Source: Christensenellaceae bacterium
GTDB lineage: Bacteria > Bacillota > Clostridia > Christensenellales > SZUA-584
Direction of reading: 5' to 3'
DNA length: 10,937 bases
NCBI GenBank assembly: GCA_012719815.1
Contig: JAAXZP010000060.1
Coordinates: forward strand, 1 to 10,937
The notes beneath the pieces are model-generated. The model made no database searches. It was not told the origin of the DNA and saw only the letters and a list, made by a program, of their open reading frames with translations. Positions 5,669 through 10,937 of this stretch are shown piece after piece (the stretch's first letter is position 1; each line of letters opens with the position of its first letter). A program made the translations under genes and the position numbers.

Positions 5669-7326
5669 TCAGCGACAGCGTGAAAAAAGGCGCGGACAGG
5701 ATGCCGCACCGGTCACTTTTCAAAGCGATGGGGTATACCGACAGCGAGCTGGAGCGGCCGCTGGTGGCCGTGGTGCACGCCGCGAGCGAGATCGTGCCGG
5801 GCCACGCCCATCTGGATAAGGTCGCAAAGGCTATGGCGGACGGCATCCGCTCGGCAGGCGGCACGCCCGTCATGATACCGTCCATCGGCGTGTGCGACGG
5901 CATCGCGATGGGGCACATGGGCATGCGATATTCTCTTGCCTCGCGCGAGCTGATTGCGGACTCCATCGAGTCCATGGTATCGGCGCACGGTTTCGACGCG
6001 GTGGCGTTCGTGCCCAACTGCGACAAAATCGTGCCCGGCATGCTGATGGCGGCCGCACGGCTCAACAGGCCGGCGATATTCTGCAGCGGCGGGCCCATGC
6101 TGCCCGGCAAAGACCTGGAAGGCCGCGACGCAAGCCTGACCACGGCGTTTGAGGCGGTGGGGGCATACAGCGCCGGCAATATGACGGAGGAAGATTTGAA
6201 GAAACTGGAGGACAGCGTCTGTCCCGGCTGCGGTTCTTGCTCCGGCATGTTCACGGCCAACAGCATGAACTGCCTGACGGAAGCTGTCGGCATGGCGCTC
6301 AGCGGTAACGGCACTATCGCGGCGGTGCACGGCGCGCGCATACGCTTCGCTAAAGAGAGCGGCGCGCAGTTGATGAAGCTGCTGGAAATGAATATAAAGC
6401 CGCTGGATATCATGACGCAGCGGGCTTTTGAAAACGCTCTGGCGCTGGACATGGCTTTGGGCTGCTCCACCAACTCGGTGCTGCACCTGCCCGCCATCGC
6501 ACGTGAGTGCGGCTTCGAGCTTTCGCTGGACCTGGTGGACGCGATCAGCCGCCGTACGCCCAACCTGTGCCGTCTCGCGCCCGCAGGCCGGACGCATGTG
6601 GTGGACCTGTATGACGCGGGCGGCGTGTACGCCGTATTGGCAGAGCTTCTGGCAAACGGCCTGATTGACGGCAGCACGCTTACGGTGAACGGCGTGACGC
6701 TGGGCGAAGCCGTAAAAGACAGCCGTATACTGAATGCCAACGTGATACGCCCTGTGACGAACCCGTATTCCCGCGAAGGCGGCATCGCGGTGCTGCGCGG
6801 CAACCTGGCGCCGGACGGCGCGGTGGTCAAGCAGTCCGCCGTAGCGCCCGAGATGATGAAGCATCAGGGGCCGGCGCGCGTGTTCGACGGCGAGGAAGCC
6901 GCCATCAGGGCCATATATGCGGGGCTTATCAACGACGGCGACGTGGGGGTCATCCGTTACGAAGGCCCGGCTGGCGGTCCGGGCATGCGCGAGATGCTGG
7001 GGCCGACGTCCGCTCTGGCCGGCATGGGCAAGGACAGGACGGTGGCGCTCATCACCGACGGGCGTTTTTCGGGTGCCACAAGGGGCGCGGCTATCGGTCA
7101 CGTTTCGCCGGAAGCGCAAGCCGGCGGCACCATTGCGCTCATCGAAGAAGGCGATATCATTGAGATAGACATACCGGCTCGGCGTCTGCAATTGCTGGTG
7201 GACGACGAAACGCTGCAAAAGCGGCGGGCTGCCCTCAAGCGGCGCGAACCTGCAGTGAAGACGGGCTGGCTGGGCCGGTACGCGCGGCTGGTATCCTCAG
7301 CGGACAAAGGGGCTGTGCTGATGTGA
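5665..7326 (+). CDS. ilvD: Dihydroxy-acid dehydratase
   Basis: This iron-sulfur enzyme dehydrates dihydroxyisovalerate and dihydroxymethylvalerate to the 2-oxo acids before transamination. The 553 residues are full length. Motifs are GVCDGIAMGHMGM (75-87), NCDKIVPGM (118-126; C119), CPGCGSCSGMFTANSMNCL (186 on; C192), EGPAGGPGM (433-441) and ITDGRFSGATRG (463-474; catalytic S469). The early region reads SEIVPGHAHLD and lacks the extra Cys (TCN) found in plant-type [2Fe-2S] enzymes. This points to the E. coli-like [4Fe-4S], oxygen-sensitive class and fits an anaerobe. The residues just before it are VVHAA rather than the common VVNS, a small divergence. The ATG overlaps the leuB stop by four bases, with GGAGGG (5653-5658) inside leuB serving as ribosome binding site. 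Confidence 0.96.
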   Translation: MISDSVKKGADRMPHRSLFKAMGYTDSELERPLVAVVHAASEIVPGHAHLDKVAKAMADGIRSAGGTPVMIPSIGVCDGIAMGHMGMRYSLASRELIADSIESMVSAHGFDAVAFVPNCDKIVPGMLMAAARLNRPAIFCSGGPMLPGKDLEGRDASLTTAFEAVGAYSAGNMTEEDLKKLEDSVCPGCGSCSGMFTANSMNCLTEAVGMALSGNGTIAAVHGARIRFAKESGAQLMKLLEMNIKPLDIMTQRAFENALALDMALGCSTNSVLHLPAIARECGFELSLDLVDAISRRTPNLCRLAPAGRTHVVDLYDAGGVYAVLAELLANGLIDGSTLTVNGVTLGEAVKDSRILNANVIRPVTNPYSREGGIAVLRGNLAPDGAVVKQSAVAPEMMKHQGPARVFDGEEAAIRAIYAGLINDGDVGVIRYEGPAGGPGMREMLGPTSALAGMGKDRTVALITDGRFSGATRGAAIGHVSPEAQAGGTIALIEEGDIIEIDIPARRLQLLVDDETLQKRRAALKRREPAVKTGWLGRYARLVSSADKGAVLM

Positions 7327-7345
7327 AAAGGGGGACAATGACAAT

Positions 7346-9001
7346 ATGCAGATGACAGGCGTTCAGATTATAATGGAGTGCTTGAAGCGCGAAGGCGTGA
7401 ATACGGTATTCGGCTATCCGGGCGGCAAGGTCATCAAGCTGTACGACGCGCTGTACGACGAGCCTGCGATCCGTCATATCGAGACGGCGCACGAGCAGGG
7501 CGCGTCTCACGCCGCGGACGGTTACGCGCGCGCCACCGGTAAGGTGGGGGTGTGCATCGCCACCTCGGGTCCCGGCTCGACCAATCTCGTGACCGGCCTC
7601 GCGACGGCGTATATGGACTCCATACCCGTTGTCGCAATTACGGGCAACGTACCGGCGGACCTTCTGGGCCGGGACAGCTTTCAGGAAGTGGACATCATGG
7701 GCGTCACGATGCCCATCACCAAGCACAACTACCAGATACAGAAAGTGGAGAAAATATCCGACGTGTTCCGCGAGGCGTTCGCGTTCGCCCGCAGCGGGCG
7801 GCCCGGACCGGTGTTGATTGATGTCACCAGCGACATATTCACGCAGACCTGCGAGTACACGCCGCCGGAAGGTCCGCTGGAGATACCCTGCAAGCTGTCC
7901 GACATCCCGATGGAGGAAATCAGGGAGCTGGTCAGCAAAGCGGAGCGTCCGGTGATACTCGCGGGCGGCGGCGTGGTGCTGTCGGGCGCCGAGGATGAGC
8001 TCTTTGAACTGGCGGAGCGCATCGACGCCCCGGTGGCATGCTCGCTGATGGCGGTGGGGTCGTTCCCGTCCGACCATCGCCTGAGCATGGGCATGGTGGG
8101 CATGCACGGCACCAAGGCGAGCAACATGGCGTTCCAGACTTGCGACCTTTTGATTGTGCTGGGCGCGCGCTTTTCCGACCGCGTGACGGGAGACCCGAGC
8201 ACGTTCGCGTCCCACGCGAAGATCATCCAGATCGACATCGCCGCGTCCGAGATCAACAAGAACATACCGGCGCACGTCCACGTAATTCAGGATATCAAAT
8301 GCGCGCTGAAACATATTATCAAAGAAGTGCCCCAAATGTCCCATAAGGAGTGGGTAAAAAGCGTGGCCGAATGGCGCAGGGAGAACGACGCGCACATCCC
8401 GGCGGACCATCTGCCGCGCAACATCATGCGCACCATCGACGAACTAGTGGGCGAGGACACCATCATCGTGACGGACGTGGGGCAGCACCAGATGTGGACG
8501 GCGCAGTATTTCCCGTTCAAGAAGCACAACACGTTCCTGACCTCCGGAGGACTCGGCACCATGGGCTACGGCTTGGGCGCGGCCATCGGGGCGCAGTGCG
8601 CCTGCCCGGATAAGCGTGTGCTGCACATCACCGGCGACGGCTGTCTGCGCATGAACCTCAATGAGATGGCCACCACGGTGCGGTATAACCTGCCTGTGGT
8701 GACGATACTGCTGGACAACCAGGCTCTGGGCATGGTCCGCCAGTGGCAGACTCTGTTCTTCGGCGGCCGATATTCTGAAACAACGCTGCCGCCTCTGGAT
8801 TTCTGCGCCATCGCGAAGGGCTTTGGCTATGCGCTGGCCCGCAAGGTGAACAACGCGGACGATTTCCGCGACGCGCTGAAGGAAGCGCTGGCCACCCACA
8901 AGCCCTGTCTTATCCACGTGGAGATCGACAGGGATACGATGGTGCTGCCCATGGTGGCGCCGGGCGCGTCCATCGACAACATCGTCATGAGCATATCGTA
9001 A
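7346..9001 (+). CDS. ilvB: Acetolactate synthase (AHAS) catalytic large subunit
   Basis: This ThDP-, FAD- and Mg-dependent enzyme condenses pyruvate with pyruvate (acetolactate) or with 2-oxobutyrate (acetohydroxybutyrate). The 551 residues contain the PYR domain with FGYPGGKVIKLYDAL and catalytic E50 (AHEQGASHAADGYAR), the central FAD domain with LGARFSDRVTGDP (272-284), and the PP domain with VGQHQMW (378-384) and the ThDP motif starting GDGCLRMN (430) and ending at N458. The K in YPGGK replaces the more usual A and occurs in many clostridial relatives. The gap to ilvD is 19 bases. AGGGGG (7329-7334) lies 11 bases before the chosen ATG. An out-of-frame ATG at 7338 opens only five codons, and an in-frame ATG at 7352 is also possible. 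It is the last gene of the operon, far from ilvN, its partner. Confidence 0.96.
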   Translation: MQMTGVQIIMECLKREGVNTVFGYPGGKVIKLYDALYDEPAIRHIETAHEQGASHAADGYARATGKVGVCIATSGPGSTNLVTGLATAYMDSIPVVAITGNVPADLLGRDSFQEVDIMGVTMPITKHNYQIQKVEKISDVFREAFAFARSGRPGPVLIDVTSDIFTQTCEYTPPEGPLEIPCKLSDIPMEEIRELVSKAERPVILAGGGVVLSGAEDELFELAERIDAPVACSLMAVGSFPSDHRLSMGMVGMHGTKASNMAFQTCDLLIVLGARFSDRVTGDPSTFASHAKIIQIDIAASEINKNIPAHVHVIQDIKCALKHIIKEVPQMSHKEWVKSVAEWRRENDAHIPADHLPRNIMRTIDELVGEDTIIVTDVGQHQMWTAQYFPFKKHNTFLTSGGLGTMGYGLGAAIGAQCACPDKRVLHITGDGCLRMNLNEMATTVRYNLPVVTILLDNQALGMVRQWQTLFFGGRYSETTLPPLDFCAIAKGFGYALARKVNNADDFRDALKEALATHKPCLIHVEIDRDTMVLPMVAPGASIDNIVMSIS

Positions 9002-9013
9002 GCTGCCCAGCTT

Positions 9014-9043
9014 AAACGCCGGAAATAAAACCGGCGTTTTTTT
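9014..9043 (+). terminator. Operon terminator after ilvB
   Basis: AAACGCCGG (9014-9022) pairs perfectly over 9 bp with CCGGCGTTT (9031-9039) around an eight-base loop, followed by a run of seven T residues (9037-9043). It lies 12 bases past the ilvB stop and closes the six-gene operon. Confidence 0.93.
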
Positions 9044-9045
9044 AT

Positions 9046-9155
9046 GCAAAAAACGCTGCGCGCTTTTTGCCGGCATGCCGCTGTTTCAGAATATTTTGGG
9101 GTCATTATGAGAAACTTAGAGTAAGGGAAACGCCGGCAAATTCAGCGTTTTCCCC
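9046..9155. repeat. Cluster of inverted repeats in the ilvB-lipoprotein gap
   Basis: Three structures follow the ilvB terminator. First, 9046-9070 is a near-perfect hairpin (GCAAAAA 9046-9052 with TTTTTGC 9064-9070, inner CGC/GCG, one mismatch). Second, 9071-9080 is a perfect 10-bp palindrome, CGGCATGCCG. Third, GGGAAACGC (9125-9133) pairs with GCGTTT plus CCC (9145-9154) with one bulged T. The third repeats the terminator's AAACGCCGG half-stem and may be a decayed copy of it. No clear promoter for the following gene was found in this gap. Confidence 0.55.
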
Positions 9156-9181
9156 AAAAAAGCGATGAAGGAAGGCTCAGT

Positions 9182-9919
9182 ATGAGGAAAATCGCACGCT
9201 ATGTGATTGTGATATTGTGCATTGCGCTGGCGCTTTCAGGATGCGCGAGCAACGAATCCCAAAGCGCCTCCACGCAGCTGCCCGGCGGAGGAGGCCAGTC
9301 GCCCGCTGCCAGTTCGTCGAGCATGCCGCAGACGTCCCAGCAGGGCGGAGGCGGCGGGCAGATGATTGAGCCTAAGCAACTGATATCCAAGGTTGAGGCG
9401 GCTCAACTGCTCGGAGAACCGGTCAAAGACGGGATGACGGACGAAAAGCCAGCACTGGGGATGAAGATATGCTTCTACGCGGCGGAAAACTCTGCTTCTA
9501 AGAGTTACCTGCAAATCGCGGTGGTTCAGTCGGCCATGCTGCCGCAGGGGCAGGGGCAAGGTCAGGGGCAGCCGCAAACTTCCGCAAGTTCCGGCACTTC
9601 CAGCCAGCCCGGCGCCCAAGGCGGCGGCCAGAGCAGTAACAGCCCCCAGGCCAGCCAGGGAAGCTCCGGCGGTGGCGAGCAACTGACGCCAAAGGCGCTA
9701 TATGAGGCGCTCAAGCAGTCGATGGAAGACTTGAATTCCGCCGAAACCGGTCGCATTGGTGACGACAACTTCCTCACGGCGCAAGGCATGGGAATACTGT
9801 CGGGAGAGTACTACATATACGTTTCGGCCGGCAGCAACGACCCGGCTGCCATACCCGTAATTGTCAAAGCGGCCGGCGAGATGTCCATACGCAATCTGAA
9901 ACGGATACAGGGCGAATAA
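9182..9919 (+). CDS. Secreted lipoprotein of unknown function with low-complexity linkers
   Basis: This 245-residue protein has a lipoprotein signal peptide: basic MRKIARY, hydrophobic 8-18, and lipobox LSGC with the modified Cys at 21. It is predicted to be anchored on the outer face of the cytoplasmic membrane. Residues 22-60 are a Ser/Gln/Gly-rich tether. A first folded part (about 61-120) includes ISKVEAAQLLGEPVKDG and MKICFYAAENSASKSYLQIAV. A second Q/G/S-rich stretch (122-166, with GQGQGQGQ) precedes a second folded part (168-245). The pattern of 'LLGEPV' then 'C-x-Y' then a late 'GD...YYIYVSAG' strand recalls DUF3558-like lipoproteins, but I do not recognise the family with confidence. 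GAAGGAAGG (9167-9175) supports the start. It is preceded by the operon terminator, so it should have its own promoter. Confidence 0.85.
   Translation: MRKIARYVIVILCIALALSGCASNESQSASTQLPGGGGQSPAASSSSMPQTSQQGGGGGQMIEPKQLISKVEAAQLLGEPVKDGMTDEKPALGMKICFYAAENSASKSYLQIAVVQSAMLPQGQGQGQGQPQTSASSGTSSQPGAQGGGQSSNSPQASQGSSGGGEQLTPKALYEALKQSMEDLNSAETGRIGDDNFLTAQGMGILSGEYYIYVSAGSNDPAAIPVIVKAAGEMSIRNLKRIQGE
9545..9568 (+). repeat. Hexanucleotide tandem repeat in the lipoprotein gene
   Basis: Four head-to-tail six-base units (CAGGGG, CAGGGG, CAAGGT, CAGGGG) encode Gln-Gly pairs in the second linker. Gain or loss of units would keep the frame, so the linker length could vary between strains. Confidence 0.75.
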
Positions 9920-9931
9920 CAACGGGTAATG

Positions 9932-9965
9932 AAAACCCCCGCGCGGTTTTTAATGCGGGGGTTTT
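9932..9965. terminator. Bidirectional terminator between convergent genes
   Basis: An 11-bp perfect stem (AAAACCCCCGC 9932-9942 with GCGGGGGTTTT 9955-9965) has a 12-base loop and T-rich flanks in the plus direction. The stem's own A/T ends supply a T-run for either direction. It lies 12 bases after the lipoprotein stop and 3 bases after the end of the convergent membrane-protein gene, so it can serve both. Confidence 0.9.
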
Positions 9966-9968
9966 ATT

Positions 9969-10727
9969 TTATTCCGGTTTGGTTTCGCCGTCCTGCGACT
10001 CCTTGCTGCCGTCCTCCGGCGGTTCCGGGCTGCCATCTTCTGCAGGCGTCTCCGCCTCGCTGAGCATGGCGGCCACTTTCTGTTCCAGTGCGGTTGTGCC
10101 GGACGGCTCTTTGGGCTGCGACTGCTCCGCTTCGCTCAGCATGTCGGCAATTTTCCGTTCCAGCGAACCGGTGCGGTTTTCTTCCTCTTCAAGTTTTGCT
10201 TCTTCCGCGGGCTTTTTTTCTTCCGGTATCCTGATGGGCGGCTGCGTGCCCTCGGCCATGCGCCTGCGGTACTTCAGATACGGCAGTATCACGCCCAGCA
10301 CCAGCAGCGCTGCGAATCCGACCACGATGATAATTATCTTGTAGACGTCGGGTATCGCGATCTGGGGGTCGTTGAGCATCTGAATTGCGTACAGCAGCAG
10401 AGTGAATACAATGCTGTCGATCAGCGCCAGCGAAAACAGGCTGAGGCGCAGGCGGTATTTGGTTTCGATCCGCCGACGGCCGAACGTGATCGCCAGAAAC
10501 ACAGCCACAAACAGATAGTTCAGCAGGCTGTTCTGATCGGTGATGCCTCTTCTTGACAGTTCGTTGGGAATAAATATGGACAGCACCAGCACCAAGCCGC
10601 ACAGCACGCCGACGATAATCTGCACGATGCGAAGCTGGGTGTCAGTCAGCTTCTTTTTGCCCGCTGCAGGCTCTAGGCTCTCATTTTCATCATTCAGATT
10701 CGGTTTTTCCTGGTTTATGTCGCTCAT
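9969..10727 (-). CDS. Four-helix membrane protein with duplicated cytoplasmic MLSEAE motif
   Basis: This 252-residue protein is of no family I recognise. The N-terminus (1-32) is charged and hydrophilic. Four hydrophobic segments lie at about 33-53, 68-82, 96-115 and 129-150. Positive clusters after helix 2 (GRRRIETKYRLR) and helix 4 (KYRRR) place both ends in the cytoplasm. The tail (about 155-252) is acidic, Pro/Glu-rich and probably disordered. It carries two near-copies of a 14-residue amphipathic helix, SLERKIADMLSEAE (188-201) and ALEQKVAAMLSEAE (213-226), spaced 25 residues apart. The ATG at 10727 has AAAGGAG (10740-10734) in front. Its own promoter is upstream, and it ends at a terminator shared with the lipoprotein gene. 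Codon use resembles its neighbours, with no sign of transfer. A scaffold or adaptor role for the tail is a guess. Confidence 0.82.
   Translation of the reverse strand: MSDINQEKPNLNDENESLEPAAGKKKLTDTQLRIVQIIVGVLCGLVLVLSIFIPNELSRRGITDQNSLLNYLFVAVFLAITFGRRRIETKYRLRLSLFSLALIDSIVFTLLLYAIQMLNDPQIAIPDVYKIIIIVVGFAALLVLGVILPYLKYRRRMAEGTQPPIRIPEEKKPAEEAKLEEEENRTGSLERKIADMLSEAEQSQPKEPSGTTALEQKVAAMLSEAETPAEDGSPEPPEDGSKESQDGETKPE
10051..10163 (-). repeat. Diverged internal duplication in the membrane-protein gene
   Basis: Two 38-base units (10051-10088 and 10126-10163) match at 32 of 38 positions with a 75-base period. Each encodes one copy of the LE-x-K-x-A-x-MLSEAE helix. The spacer between them is not conserved. 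Confidence 0.8.
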
Positions 10728-10757
10728 GGATAACTCCTTTTCGATTTATCAACGGTT

Positions 10758-10786
10758 ATTATGTCATACATTCATCTTATTTTCCA
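10758..10786 (-). promoter_or_regulatory. Candidate promoter of the membrane-protein gene
   Basis: On the minus strand TGGAAA (10786-10781, 4/6) and CATAAT (10763-10758, 5/6) are separated by 17 bases. The -10 box lies about 30 bases upstream of the ATG at 10727. Confidence 0.5.
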
Positions 10787-10807
10787 TAGTAAAACGGAAA
10801 AATGTTA

Positions 10808-10836
10808 TTTATTTTTAACTCTCTTTCTGTTAGAAT
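10808..10836 (+). promoter_or_regulatory. Candidate promoter of the thrC-like gene
   Basis: TGTTAGAAT (10828-10836) is an extended -10 element with a 5/6 hexamer. TTTATT (10808-10813) sits 17 bases upstream as a weak -35. The start codon is 64 bases further on. The two divergent promoters share a short AT-rich region (10728-10900) with no other gene. Confidence 0.45.
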
Positions 10837-10900
10837 GTTCTTTAGTCATTATAAGATCAGTTCGAAGTTAACTGGTTGTGAAAATTGTTGGAGGAAATGT

Positions 10901-10937
10901 ATGAAATTTTACAGCACACGCGACATAAGAAACATTA
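10901..10937 (+). CDS. thrC: Probable threonine synthase, N-terminal 12 residues (partial)
   Basis: GGAGG (10890-10894) lies six bases before an ATG that opens MKFYSTRDIRNI and runs off the right edge. Threonine synthases commonly begin M-x-F/Y-Y-S-T-R, so this PLP-dependent enzyme (O-phosphohomoserine to threonine) is the best guess. Only 12 residues are visible and no active-site residue can be seen, so the call stays tentative. It has its own promoter region, divergent from the membrane-protein gene, and is not part of the ilv operon. Confidence 0.55.
   Translation, partial: MKFYSTRDIRNI

Noticed and set aside
9084..9108. A promoter for the lipoprotein gene using TTTCAG and CATTAT
   Set aside because: The spacing is only 13 bases and both boxes are weak. 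I could not support any particular promoter in this gap.
1..10937. CRISPR arrays, phage genes, toxin-antitoxin or defence modules
   Set aside because: No regularly spaced direct repeats and no genes with such motifs were seen on either strand. Apart from the IS30 remnant, the content is metabolic, tRNA and envelope genes.

Overview
The window reads as a chromosomal segment of a GC-rich anaerobic Firmicute, most likely a member of the Clostridia. The signs are a T-box riboswitch, strong AAGGAG-type ribosome binding sites, a genomically encoded tRNA CCA end, a stand-alone YqeY protein, a short class I ketol-acid reductoisomerase and a dihydroxy-acid dehydratase that looks like the oxygen-sensitive [4Fe-4S] type. 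The genus cannot be told from the sequence.

Left part (1-1078). The 3' end of an IS30-type transposase gene and a probable IS end are followed by a minus-strand tRNA-Ser(GCU) gene. The tRNA gene has a perfect consensus promoter and a hairpin/T-run terminator. Next comes a minus-strand yqeY gene with its own extended -10 promoter.

Centre (1079-9043). A branched-chain amino acid operon of six plus-strand genes runs ilvN-ilvC-cimA-leuB-ilvD-ilvB. It starts from a sigma-A type promoter and a T-box leader whose best specifier codon is ATC (Ile), and it ends at a strong terminator after ilvB. IlvB/IlvN make acetolactate or acetohydroxybutyrate, IlvC reduces and isomerises it, and IlvD dehydrates it to the 2-oxo acid. 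CimA makes citramalate from pyruvate and acetyl-CoA. LeuB can oxidise the citramalate-derived intermediate to 2-oxobutyrate, so isoleucine can be made without threonine deaminase. The isomerase subunits LeuC and LeuD, the leucine-specific LeuA, and the final transaminase are not in the window and must lie elsewhere. The two acetolactate synthase subunit genes sit at opposite ends of the operon.

Right part (9044-10937). A leader rich in inverted repeats precedes a secreted lipoprotein gene of unknown role whose domain is interrupted by Q/G/S-rich sequence. A perfect bidirectional terminator separates it from a convergent minus-strand gene for a four-helix membrane protein with a duplicated cytoplasmic MLSEAE motif. 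A divergent promoter region then leads to the first 12 codons of what looks like thrC (threonine synthase).

Most of the window is ordinary housekeeping sequence. The more unusual parts are the operon architecture, the two unrecognised envelope proteins and a few small repeats. I did not find convincing evidence of a wholly new system.
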